26,582 nucleotides of DNA from Sphaeroforma sirkka (taxonomy: Eukaryota; Opisthokonta; Ichthyosporea; Ichthyophonida), in contig LUCW03000175.1 in the NCBI GenBank assembly GCA_001586965.3, forward strand, positions 105,001-131,582, in the 5' to 3' direction. Position numbers and translations under genes: made by a program. The first letter of the stretch is position 1. Every line of letters starts with the position of its first letter. Shown in pieces: positions 1 through 11,021 of the stretch. The notes under the pieces are model-generated. The model did not search any database. It saw nothing but the letters and a program-made list of their open reading frames with translations, and was not told the origin of the DNA.

Positions 1-623
1 ATTGACCTTTTTTAATGAAAAGGTGATTTGAAACTATTCACAACTGACACAAAGTGAAAAATAGGACAATTCGCGACAGTTCGGCCGCCTCAAAATATGT
101 ACCTATTTGTAAACCCAAGGACGATATTTAAGATAAACTTTTAACGGACACGCATATTATTTTCTTTTGCGTTTAAACGGTAAACGTAATAAGGTTATTC
201 AGAGATGACTGAAGAGAGAGTGCAATCATGGTAAATAATTTGCAAGAATTTTCTGAAGAAAAATGATTGGGATAAAATTGATGACACACATGACGCGGAG
301 TAGAGAAAATGGAAAAGAGCAAAGAACGAAATATAAAATTGTGATTGTGTATGTATATTGTATAATTTGTATTGTATTGACTTCTGTATGGCTGTATGCG
401 TGATGGTATTATGTATGGCCACTCACACTCCTTGGTATGGGTCTAACTATGTATGGGTTATGTACAAGTATGAACAATCCACACACTGTCATAAGCATAC
501 ACGTGCAGGTCGCAATTAGCCCACGAGCAGTGTGACAGGTGTATCACACACGCTGCAAATAGACTAATCGACTGTTGATCGATATTTTTGTCTACCGACT
601 GTAATTAGCACATACTATTCAAA
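1..623. other. Upstream intergenic region, no gene seen
   Basis: AT-rich sequence with no open frame that has a recognisable product or codon pattern. It presumably holds the promoter and 5' untranslated region of the dioxygenase gene starting at 624, but I see no clear TATA or initiator element. The start context at 624 is favourable, with A at -3 and G at +4. Confidence 0.6.
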
Positions 624-3600
624 ATGGGGAAGACTGCGAAGAAAGCTGCCAAGCGTCGTCAGCAAATGGCTGAAATGGAGAAAACTGCCAACAAACGTGT
701 GAAAACAAGTATGTGTGTGTGTATGTATGTGATTCGTGTATATACATGGTCGAAATTGATGGGAATGATGTGTATTGGTTTATAGCTGATTCAAAACAAG
801 TATATCTATGTGAGCTTTATATACTCAATGGATCGGAAGTTGATGAGAGCAAGACTAATGGGATAGACTGTCACAATTGGTTTGATCGTGCATGCGTCAG
901 ATGATAGCAGATGATAGTATCCTATTTTATAACTGTATGCCGGTGCGTCTGCCTGGTTATCTGTATCTGTATACGAACTGACAGCCGTACCCCTAGTACA
1001 TTATATCCACGCGAGTGGTTGTTTCTGTAACCGCCATTTAGAGTTGAACATCTGATGGTTGACGCATATGTATGAGTATCCACTTCTATCTAGGGGAGAC
1101 TACGATCTACAATCTAGGAATCTGTATAGTTATACAGCAGATATAGCCAGAACTAGGAGTATGTCATGCAATTCCGCATGTCGTATTGTACTACTGGGGG
1201 CTTTTTCGGACCAGTCCGTCGGATTAACTAACGTACAACGCTCAGTGGACGTTTGAACACAAGACATGTCGCTATGTTTGAACACAAGACATGTCGCTTA
1301 AGTCCTGGTTATCCAGTGTGAGGCGTTGTCAATGCGCTGACTCTTTCTACTTTTTGTGTCAACGCCTCTTGTTGACCTGGCTGTCAGGTATGCTCTCTCC
1401 ATAGCATGTAGATCATAAGTTGGTCCGTGCAAGTTCTTTACGTAGAACTGCAAGGCACCACATACGGGTGTGCTATGCTACGTCGGCCGTCGCGGATATT
1501 ACAGCCTGTGTCTTTGATTGTCCCATTCACACCCTGACTGTGTGGAATTATAGGCAGTCTTCTGTGGAAGTATAGCAAGTCTTCTGTGGAAGTATGATAA
1601 GTCTTCCTATATGCTGTGCTTATAGTGACGCATGGCGTCATGTCAGTGGTCATACTTCATCTATCTGGTGTACCTAGGCATTAGCTGCATTGTATGTCTC
1701 AGTCACGTGTCACCCGTTTATGTAACACTCTTTCATCTTATCCTCGTCTCCTTTCCCCTGTATTCTCGGCTATCATCCGATACTAATTCAAATCCACACA
1801 TATTACGGTATAGGGTACACAGCCGATGCTTATTCAAATGACCTGGCTGATATACATTCCACCCAGATCATGCCTCAGAGATAGAAACCAAGGCAACCGC
1901 CTCTCATACTGTGCCTATTGCGCAGGAGGAGGACGACGATGGATTCCCCATCAGTCGAGAAGACCTCCAGAGCACCTTACGTACCTTGGAACTGCTCGTA
2001 ACGGACAGGTGTGTGTGTCGCACCCTTTCTCTGAATGTTGTAGGCTAGTTTATACGAGCAAAGCTGCTTGATTACACTCTCACTGTGGGAACTACATTCT
2101 CACTGGGGAAGAAGGTCATTGCATGGGTCTATTGCTCGGGTGTAGACATTTATATAGAACGTGCGTACATGACTTGCAACGTGTGCTGAGCGCCCTTCAT
2201 TTATGTTTGAACGGCATGTTAGCCATCCAAAGGCAAAGACACTGCGTGTGCCGTCGGTATAGGCAGTACAAAACGCATTCATCGGAACAGGCTGATACAC
2301 GCAGCAACTGTACGGGTTCTTGGGTCTTTGCTCGTACGCAATGGCGCTGTGAGATATACAATTTATATATGCAATTAAGCTTTTCATATGCAGTAGCGTT
2401 GTCAGATATTCTATTTTTATATGCAATTAAGGTTTTTATATGCAGTAACATTGTGAATATTCTATTTATATATGCATTAAGGTTTTCATGTGCAGTAGCG
2501 TTGTCAGATATTCTATTGATATTTTCAATTGAGGTTTTCATCTGCAGTAGCGTTGTGGAATATTCTATTTATATAGGCCATTAAGGTTTTCATATGCAGT
2601 AGCGTTGTCAGATATTCTATTTATATATGCAATTAAGATTTCCATATGCAGTAGCGTTGTGAGATATTCTATTTACATATGCAATTAAGGTTTTCATATG
2701 CAGTAGCTGTGAGATATTCTATTTATATTTGCAATTAAGGTTTTTATATACAGTAGCGTTGTGAGATATTCTATCTATATATGCAATTAAGGTTTTCCTG
2801 TGCAGTAGCGTTGTGAGATATTCTATTTACATTTGCAATTCAAATTTTTCATATGCAGTGTTTCTACGTGTTTAGACCATCGGGGTGTTTAACCCACAAT
2901 ACAATCAAACACGGTAGTGTGCAATTATTGAAGAGTGTGTCAGTCTCCTGTCTATGGCGAATGAACCGAGAATTTGGATCGATTGTTTCGAACCAAGTAT
3001 CCGCCGGTTTGCCTTATGCCGGGCTTAGTCACAGCAGCGACGATGACAAATCTGTGCCTATTTCTGTTTGGCCACAGTATATCTATCTGTTTAACCACAG
3101 CATGTCTATCTAGACCACTATAACTAGTATTCATACGATTCATTCTCATCCCTCACTTCCCTGCATGCCACTACTTCTCAGAGCCCTATTCGGTTCCGAA
3201 CGTTTGCGTCCGCTGCGTAAACTGCTCCATCCGCTGACTGAGTACTACCAGTCTAAGGCTGGTGCCTCTAACAGGTGTGTATGGGCAGCTCAGCCGGTTA
3301 CTGTGCATGAGTAGTCCAGTCGGTTACACATGTGTGGTGTGAGTGTGCGTGCGTCGCCTGTGCCGTATTTGTTATTTGTTATTTGTTATTTTTTTATTTG
3401 TTAGGTGTTAGTTGTTATTTGTTAGTTGTTATCCGTATCTGAACACATTGGTGTGGTGTAGATGTCCACGAGATATCAACACGGTAGGGTTACATATATG
3501 CTCGCTGCGGTCGTGGTACACATAGTATACGTACGTTCAATGGTACGCTTAGTCAGCGATGATGAATACATTCGAGATGAGGGACTCAGGGGAACGGCTA

Positions 3601-6600
3601 TGTTTTCACCTAAACTCTATTGCCTATTATATCGACTCTCCTCATTGGTATGGCCACCCGGGAGGAGAGACTCACTCACTTCTTGTACCCCAGACTCACT
3701 CACTTCTTGTACCCGTTTGTGCAGTGCGTTTAAACGTATATCCGATGCTCTTAAGGAGGGGAAGTGGACCGATGCTCTGCTTCTGCTGGAGGGTTTGCGA
3801 GGTACCGGCCATGCCGTTAAACTTGGGACAGTGCAGGTATAGTCATCACACACCATTTACGTTAAAACTTGAAGCAGTGTTGGTATAGTACTTGCAACCC
3901 ATTACCGTTAAACATGGAACGGTATAGGTGTAGCACTTATATGCCATACGCACACACCTACCAGTTTTCCCCATTGAGCTTCGGATGGGGACAGTAGAGT
4001 GGTCGTCATCCCTCGATCTGTTCGTTCATGTCTTTTGTTGTTTGTTGTTTGTTTACAAACACTAATAACCCCGTGGATTCTTCCTTGTCAATACTTACGA
4101 CTGTTAGCGGTCGGATAGTTTCTGCTGGAACATTCGCATGTTTCCTTATGCGGTTTGACTTGTAAATGTTTGGCTTGATAATGTTTGACTTGTAAACTTT
4201 TGGCTTGATAATGTTTGACTTGTAAATGTTTGGCTTGTAAATTTTTGGCTTGTAAAAGTTTGGCTTGTAAATGTTTGGCTTGTAATGTTTGGCTTGTAAA
4301 TGTTTGGCTTGTAATATTCGGCTTGTAAATATTTGGCTTTTAAATGTTTGGCTTGTAAATGTTTGGCTTGTAAACGTTAGGCTTGTAAATGTTTGCCTTT
4401 AGCTTTGGCTTTGCCAATATCTCTGCACAGCAAATTCGGATCACGACGGAAGCGGTTAATATTTTCTGCAATTTCTATGTTACTGACGTATAAATAGAAG
4501 CTGTATGTGGATCATCGGCGTTTTTTTAAATTCGTCTTGGAATTGGGAAGTGCGCTACCGAATCCCTTTTTTTTGTACCGGTATTGTCGTCGCGGGCTCG
4601 GTTTTTTCTATCATTGCATGCAGAACGGTACACCTGTCTGTGAAGAATCAGACACATCCTGAGCGCGTGTACTTATGATTGCCTCCTACGGAGAAGCTCT
4701 TGTTAACAAGTACGGGATGCCTTTGTTTTTGTACCGCTTTATGGCACATGAATCTGTACGCGATAGCTTTCGAATATACACTCCTAGACTCACATGTACG
4801 AGCATGTGTCAGTATTTTTATCACCCAAACTAAAAACATAGCCTGCGATAGGTATAAGAAACTGTTCTGTACTGATCTCCTGCTTTGCTTGTGTGTTATT
4901 TGCACAGAGGTGGGTGCGTGACGCACTGATTGTGTGTCCAAAGCTCACAGATGCAATCACAGTGAAGGTTCTGGATGCCATTCTCCGAGTAGCGAACGCT
5001 GAATGGGATAAGGTTCGACCAGATGGTACGTCTGTTGTTATAATTCCGATACTTTATCTGATGATACTATGCAAATATAGACAACGTTGGCCTTACATTT
5101 GTGGTTCTATCTGTACCTCACCTCTGTGCGCTCATATGTATAAACCTATACATAAATATACGGGTTTGAGTGTTTGTGTACATGTTTAGATATTGTGCCA
5201 ACTGTGTGTTAAATGTTTCTATCTTATTGATCTGGGGGATGCAAAGTGGGACTCTATTTTGGGTGTAATTAAGCCCTTCTGCTTGCTGCAAGGTGTATGT
5301 CTGCGCTCGAAGTTGACTCTTGAAGCCTGTGACAATAGAATCCACGAGGCTGTATCTATAATCGTGCTGCATATGAGAAATATACATATACAATGTAATG
5401 CGTATGTGTCTGTGTCTGTGTGTCTGTTTGCGTTTTCGCAATACATTACACCAACGTGTATATATACTTATATTTTACTCGATATTTCTATACACACTGT
5501 ACAGATAAAGAAGTGGCGGTAGGGACTGTCATCCGACACCCATCCTGGGTTCCCACAGACAAGCCTGCGCAGAAACCCACCGTCACACCGGCCGAATATT
5601 TGGCTACCCCTACACACACCCGAAGGTTAGTAACTGTACTCCATTCCTGAGTGTGCACATCAGTTGTGTGCATATTTATGCTATATATATACGGTTGCTG
5701 TGGTGGTAGTTGAGGTGTTGGTAGTAGTATCCTTGCTTGCCGGAGAATGATCCTTGCGTTTTATTGGGTTGAATCAGGAGGCAGTTTCACATCTCACGCA
5801 TTGTTTTATAATCCCAACCAACCCCAAGCATTGTTTTACAATTCTTTGAACAGCCCTTCCCCCACCGTTACCGATCCAACCACGGCCGCAAATGAAGACT
5901 CGGCTGAAACCACTACTGAGACCACATCACCATCAAACGCCAAGAGATGGCAACCGTCTATGGTTGCGTTTGAGAAGGCGGCTGAGCGTCGACCCCCCAA
6001 TCGGTACGATCTCAGGATATGGCAGGATGCGGCTAAGCTACACTGGGATGCCACACCACCGGTAAGTGACAGTGCAAGGGAAACGGCTGAGTGCACGACG
6101 AATGCGCGCAGATGACTGGATATACACTTGAACCGGGCCCCAATGTGGGCTATTTAAAGGCCTAGTTGAGCCTCAACTGTAGTGTAGTACTAACACGCTT
6201 ACCATCTACCTACACAGAGCACCACGAGACACAACGTGGAGTTTGTGGACAAAGCCTACTTATTGGACAGCGTGCTGTCGCCCAATGAGTGTGCGCAGAT
6301 ACTCAGCCTGACTCACAACATGGGATACGATCCCGACGAGCCGATTGGTGGGAGTCAGAGTTTAGAAGACGGTGTAGCACGTGAAGGGAGGGCGCAGGCG
6401 TGTGTGTGGCTGGCGGGACGGGATGTGGTGGAGACCATATTCGATCGAGTGAAGGGTCTGGTGGATGAGGTGAGTTGGGTGTTCCCCTTCATGTTCCTCT
6501 TGATAGTTGATGTGCGTGAGCGGGCGTGTATGTGTAGTGTATAAGTGTATATATTCATGTATGTGTAGTGTATGAATGTATATATGCATGTATGTGTAGT

Positions 6601-8168
6601 GTATGAGTGTATATATAGATGTATGTGTAGTGGAGACCATATTCGATCGAGTGAAGGGTCTGGTGGATGAGGTGAGTTGGGTGTTCCCCTTCATGCTCCC
6701 CTTGGATAGTTGTGAGCGGGCGTGTATGTGTAGAGTATGAATGTGTATATGCATGTATATGTAGTGTATGAATGTATATATGCATGTATGTGTAGTGTAT
6801 GAATGTAAATATTCATGTATCTGTAGTGTATTAATGTGGCCTGGTTCTATGTCTGGCCCTGATGAATTGAGAGAGAATGAGTGGGCTCAGGTGGGCTGGG
6901 CTGGTGGCATCGCGGTGTTTTGGAGACCGGTCCTATTCTAGTGAAGGAGGTCAGGGTACATGCATTTTCCCCGGGGGACAAGGTGTATATGATTTTGCGT
7001 CGATTGCATCAGTACTGTTCCTGATGTAATCTGTAGTGGTCTTTATTCGTCACTGAATATTGTAACGCGTTCGTTTGTTGTACAGTCTATTGGCGAGTGC
7101 AAAGTGTCGGGCATCAACGCGAGATTCAGATGCTACAGATACGTCCCGGGGAATCTGTACGGACCACATGTCGACGGTGCCTGGCCGGGTAGTGGGATTG
7201 TGGATGGCGAGTACCAGTACGACGCATTCGGCAACCAATGGTCGAAGATGACGTTTCTGATATATTTGAACGACGACTTTGAAGGAGGAGATACAACATT
7301 CTACCTACCTGGTATGTTTGGCCTGGCGAATGATTAGCTACTACCGATGTGCGCTTGTTAACATAGAGCTTACCTACATATATGACTATCGTATGGAATC
7401 AGTTCTTCGTATGAGCGCGCATAAGTGATCTATTCAAATCGACCTTTGTCCTGCTTAAATACAGTTTACAGGTCCCACTTGCAGTGTAGATATAGTGTGG
7501 GTCCGCACTGGATGCGAGTTGGTGGTTGTACTTTACCTACAACACCAGCCTATATTTGGTATCACTCCTCGTGTATAATGTCCAAGCTTGCCATGCCAAT
7601 CGCACCCGCTGATGTATGGAACTATTTAAACAGACCCCACTGCTGTCATTGTATACTAATCTCAAATCAGTCTACTGCTCGGAAGTTCGGTACTTGAAAC
7701 AGCTTAGTCACACGTAGTGAGCGTCCCCGCATTGCCAGTGCGTTAGTATTGTTACACTTGGCTGATTGTTCATCGTAGACCAGACACGTCTGACACCTGC
7801 CACTGCTTATAAATCCAATTCGCTATACCTAAACACACACCAGTCTGCGTACCTCGACGCAAGCATCCATGCGTGTGTACATTCAACTCATTCCAAGTCG
7901 ACTCATGCATGTGCAATCACCTTGCTACGCAGGTCCGGTACTGGGCAGTTTAGACGCGCGCGGAGTGGCCCCGCGCACGGGCAGTGTGTTAGTGTTCCCC
8001 CACGGTGATACATCGGACAGTCTGGTACACGAGGGTAGCTCTGTGTTCACAGGTAACAAGTTTGTCATCCGCACGGATCTGCTGTATACTATGGCCGCCA
8101 AGAATACTAGTATGCACAACAAGCACATGAGACATAACGATGAAGAGCTCAAGCGGATGCGGAGGTAG
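624..8168 (+). CDS. 2-oxoglutarate/Fe(II) dioxygenase, prolyl 4-hydroxylase type, 10 exons, 530 aa
   Basis: Exons 624-708, 1867-2008, 3182-3274, 3725-3836, 4908-5025, 5505-5625, 5854-6061, 6218-6469, 7086-7311 and 7933-8168 join in one frame of 1593 bases with stop. Every intron is GT-AG. Residues 1-28 are lysine/arginine-rich with no signal peptide, suggesting a cytosolic or nuclear protein. Residues about 60-220 are mostly helical and include the stretch KLGTVQRWVRDA. About 225-290 is proline/threonine-rich linker. From about 300 to 505 lies the P4Hc-type catalytic fold. H405-x-D407 (in GPHVDGAW) and H485 (in LVHEGS) bind iron, and K495, ten residues after H485 as in collagen prolyl hydroxylases, would bind 2-oxoglutarate; R499 is also nearby. 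The stretches FLIYLNDDF and GGDTTFY fit the family core. It should hydroxylate a protein or small-molecule substrate using O2 and 2-oxoglutarate. The substrate cannot be told from sequence. The exon boundaries are read by eye, but phase agreement at all nine junctions is strong support. Confidence 0.9.
1251..1298. repeat. 25-bp tandem duplication in intron 1
   Basis: The unit GTTTGAACACAAGACATGTC plus five further bases occurs at 1251-1275 and again, nearly complete, at 1276-1298. The two copies are identical over the shared part, so the duplication is recent. Confidence 0.85.
1556..1606. repeat. 22-bp tandem repeat in intron 1
   Basis: Two full units beginning AGTCTTCTGTGGAAGTAT (1556-1577 and 1578-1599) are followed by a partial third. 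It is unrelated to the 25-bp duplication in the same intron. Confidence 0.8.
2341..2860. repeat. About 52-bp minisatellite, roughly ten copies, in intron 2
   Basis: Units contain AGTAGCGTTGTGAGATATTC, then TATTTATATATGCAATTAAG, then GTTTTCATATGC, repeated about ten times with scattered substitutions and small length changes. The array fills much of the 1173-bp intron between the exons ending at 2008 and starting at 3182. It generates spurious open frames on both strands with repeated peptides. Confidence 0.9.
3365..3432. repeat. TTATTTG/TTAGTTG short tandem repeat in intron 3
   Basis: Imperfect array of TTATTTG and TTAGTTG heptamers with one long T run. Simple-sequence DNA inside the 450-bp third intron. 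Confidence 0.75.
4153..4400. repeat. 15-bp minisatellite, about 16 copies, in intron 4
   Basis: Degenerate tandem array of TTTGGCTTGTAAATG. The first units alternate GACTTGTAA with GGCTTGATAA, giving a 30-bp higher-order period, and later units become uniform. It lies in the 1071-bp fourth intron and appears to have no coding role. Confidence 0.9.
6428..6745 (+). repeat. Tandem duplication of the exon 8 end, its splice donor and early intron 8
   Basis: The stretch from 6428 (last 42 bases of exon 8, GT donor, start of intron 8) recurs from 6630, an offset of 202 bp. The first 67 or so bases look identical and include GATGAGGTGAGTTGGG, the exon end plus donor. The remainder differs by a few substitutions and small gaps. 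The second copy is a decoy donor inside intron 8, since the real reading frame continues only from the donor at 6470. Confidence 0.85.
6531..6835. repeat. About 30-bp GTGTATGAATGTATATATGC repeats in intron 8
   Basis: Two runs of related units, about 6531-6629 and 6724-6835, lie on each side of the duplicated exon end. Each contains the GTGTATGAATGTATATATGC motif, often followed by ATGTATGTGTA. They probably supplied the homology that allowed the 202-bp duplication. Confidence 0.75.
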
Positions 8169-8171
8169 ATA

Positions 8172-8295
8172 TGGGAGGGGTCTGTTGGTGACTTGGAATA
8201 TTTGGGAAGGGACTGTTGGTGTCCTGGAGTATTCGGGAGAGGTTTGTTGGTGACCTAAAATTCTCGGAAGGGGACCGTTAGTGACCTGGAATCTC
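8172..8295. repeat. About 31-bp tandem repeat just after the dioxygenase stop codon
   Basis: Four degenerate units of the form GGGAGGGGTCTGTTGGTGAC followed by TTGGAATATTT. The array begins within a few bases of the stop at 8168, so it is probably in the 3' untranslated region. Confidence 0.75.
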
Positions 8296-8477
8296 GATTT
8301 TACTTGACGGTATTATAAAGTATTGATGTGGGCCTTGATCACGACAAATCCTAACTTTTAGGTTGATGATGGATGCGTATCAAACGCGTACTGGTCTTTG
8401 GCGAGGCGTGGCTAGATAGTATCAAGATACCTATCCTGTTGGTGCCTGTCCGTGCTGTTTGTCGTGGCGTCGGCATG

Positions 8478-8795
8478 CAACAGGCTTATGGTACACATGT
8501 TAAGTATGGCAATATGCCAATACATCAGGCATATGGTGCATAGGTTAAGTAGGTCCACATGACAATACAACAGGTATAGGATACATAGGTTAGGTATGGC
8601 AACATGACAACAGAACAGGTATATGGAACATAGAACATGACAACACAACAGGTATATGGAACATATGCTAAGTATGGCAACATGACAACACAACAGGCGT
8701 ATGATACATGGGCCAAGTCTAAGTATGGCTGCCAACATGACAACAGAACAGGTATATGGTACATGGGTTAAGTATGGCAACATGACAGCACACAA
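8478..8795. repeat. About 45-bp minisatellite, roughly seven copies
   Basis: Units read approximately CAGGTATATGGTACATGGGT then TAAGTATGGCAACATGACAA. They give overlapping open frames on the minus strand with repeated peptide text, which I treat as artefacts. The array is 3' of the dioxygenase gene and may be transcribed with it. Confidence 0.85.
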
Positions 8796-8844
8796 ATGTG
8801 CATTCGGATCTACACTGTTTGGGAAACATGTTCCGAGCCCGGAC

Positions 8845-8850
8845 AATAAA
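8845..8850 (+). terminator. Candidate poly(A) signal for the dioxygenase gene
   Basis: AATAAA in a locally A-rich context, 677 bases after the stop codon, and the first canonical hexamer I see on this strand downstream. It would give a 3' untranslated region containing both downstream minisatellites. A closer non-canonical signal is possible. Confidence 0.35.
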
Positions 8851-9359
8851 TAGATATACCCTAAAATCCCTAAAACCTATATATATCTGCATCTCGTGCC
8901 AACTGCTTTGTCCGCCAACATGCTAATTTGGGCACATGAGTGACAACTCCATGCCGTTTGCACAGAGATATGCAGTGGTCTGATAAAGTGGGTTGCGAAG
9001 TATATGAGGTAACGCTTATGGTATAATTTGTGCTGTAATATGGGGCATTGGTGCACTTTCAATGAAGAAGGTATCAAAGCAGAGCATTTCAGATACTTTC
9101 ATCTTTACTTTACAGAGCTCATGATGAATGTGTACAGCATAGATGGTTCCAGATCGATCCACGGAAGGTACTCGTATTTGACCTCAAAGTCTGGAATTGT
9201 GCTATATATAGTGCTCACCCACCACAAATGTATACACAACCAATTATCCTCTTCGCGACCTATATATTGCACCATAAGACACCTACATTCAATTATCTAT
9301 GTGTCAATACAATTACTGCATTGAAGACGAGAAAAAAATCACACCATATATGTACAAGT

Positions 9360-9438
9360 ATATGTATAAGTGTATGTATATGTATATATATATAGGTAAA
9401 CATGTATGTATATGTAAATGTATATGTATATGCATACG

Positions 9439-9471
<33 letters not shown>

Positions 9472-9480
9472 TGTGTGTTG

Positions 9481-9568
<88 letters not shown>

Positions 9569-9600
9569 TGTGTGTGTGTATGCGTGTGTGTGTATGTTTG

Positions 9601-9640
<40 letters not shown>
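9360..9640. repeat. Compound TA / TG / TA microsatellite
   Basis: An irregular TATG-rich lead-in is followed by pure (TA)n at about 9439-9468, (TG)n with few interruptions at about 9471-9600, and pure (TA)n again at about 9606-9639. Long histidine/threonine or cysteine/valine frames here are only translations of the simple repeat. Confidence 0.95.
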
Positions 9641-9641
<1 letters not shown>

Positions 9642-11021
9642 TTATTTCGCAACAACTTTCAAGGAGAAATTTACAGAATTGTAGGATATTCGCCATTAGC
9701 ACAAAACTTCGTACACCTCACCTCACATACGTTCATTAAATTGTGCATTGTCGCATTCGATCGAAGAAAATCGTTCAAGACTGCGACCATGCTTTGGCCG
9801 GGAAAGGGGTGCACGTTTATATAAGCGTGATAAACAAGACATATACGTATTACTCTACACATTATTACAGATAGTACGTTAATTTGGTTAACCAAGCATT
9901 TATATACATGAAACGCAAGTTTGGATAACAGGGTCTGTATCAGGCGTATTTTTCGGTACATTTCCAAATCAAAGCCAAATAGGGTTATCGGATATGGGCG
10001 ATGCACTTGAAACAAGTACCGTACATGTGGATTTGTGGATTGTCAATCCATTCGCAAGAACCTATTATCACAAACACACGAAGTTCTATATACGATTGTA
10101 AAGTTGCGTTGGTGCTTACACGAAAGTGTGAAAGACGTCTACCATTTGACGGAACTAGACAAGAAGTCGACAGATACGTTTGCAACGACTATGCCAAACC
10201 TCGCTCACTCGAGCATACCGATACATGAGAGTATATTATGTGGGTGTCGTATCATATGTTAAGACATGGCTGACTTGCCCTCCAGTCTACCGAGAGATGC
10301 TGCAAATCTCGCTTGTCTTTCTTTATTTAAGTGCATATACTGTGTTGCAACTTCCAACTTGTAATTAATAAACTCAAAATACCATTTGCTGCGAACCTTT
10401 TTTGAAAATTGTCCACTTTCCTGGATAGACCCAAAAACACGGTTAACGAACCCTGTGCTACAAATCTAAATACAAAATATTAGTTACAAAAGTAAATAAA
10501 AGTCAATTTCCTGATCATAAATTACGAACGAAGGCAAATGTGGAAATACATAGGAAGGCCGTTTACTTCTGATAGTGTTGTAGTGATACAGACAGAAGAC
10601 GCAACTATCACTGTAACGAGTTAACACGCAGTACTGGTAGGTTACAAGCCGTTTTTATTTGAATCGGTGAGTATGACACATAACATCTCCGAAATCGTGC
10701 TGATAGTGACCATCAAGCGCACCAATGTACATACTTCTTTGCGAGGCTAGTATAGTAGGTCATGGTGTTCCAGCACTTTTATCGGCAAAAGTATCGTAGT
10801 AGTCCACTGTGCAAACCCTTCACAGTAGAACGAACCGAGCACACACTATAGCCGATGCCGAGATACTGGACTGTGAACTTCGTATTTGAGTACTGACGTA
10901 CGCGTGAATGAATGCCTAAAATATAGATATTATGGTTGGAGATTTTAGATTGCAGCTGGCATCCAGTGATGTGCCTGTCACCCTTGCCAGATCCGTGCTG
11001 GATGGTGGGATATACCGTCTT
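9641..11021. other. Intergenic region between the two convergent host genes
   Basis: No convincing gene. Short open frames around 9671-10015 (-) and 10001-10262 (+) match no family I recognise, and the frame at 10035 begins at GTG rather than ATG. An AATAAA at 10367-10372 (+) could end a short unannotated plus-strand transcript. The rest is moderately AT-rich unique sequence. Confidence 0.5.
10654..10659 (-). terminator. Candidate poly(A) signal for the polyol dehydrogenase-like gene
   Basis: TTTATT on the plus strand, which is AATAAA on the minus strand, about 365 bases after the minus-strand stop codon at 11022. It is a plausible distance for a 3' end but is not otherwise supported. Confidence 0.35.

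Noticed and set aside
195-422. 75-residue minus-strand frame near the left edge
   Set aside because: It is AT-rich and hydrophobic, with no family resemblance and no supporting signals.
2100-2584. Overlapping open frames on both strands in intron 2
   Set aside because: They lie over the 52-bp minisatellite inside a well-supported intron, and the repeated peptides come from the repeat.
2341-2860. Regular repeat array considered as a CRISPR
   Set aside because: The units are directly contiguous without unique spacers, lie in a eukaryotic intron, and drift like a minisatellite.
5118-5522. Open frames on both strands between dioxygenase exons 5 and 6
   Set aside because: They fall in intron 5 or overlap exon 6 in the wrong frame, and the exon chain explains the true coding sequence.
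8412-8846. 144-residue minus-strand frame with repeated YLLCCHV-like peptide
   Set aside because: It coincides with the 45-bp minisatellite, and its periodicity follows the DNA repeat rather than a protein repeat family.
9293-9824. Long open frames rich in His/Thr or Cys/Val across the microsatellite
   Set aside because: They are direct translations of TG and TA dinucleotide repeats and have no other coding evidence.
10001-10262. Two overlapping plus-strand frames before the AATAAA at 10367
   Set aside because: There is no recognisable domain, one frame starts at GTG, and composition gives no coding signal. The region is left as intergenic.
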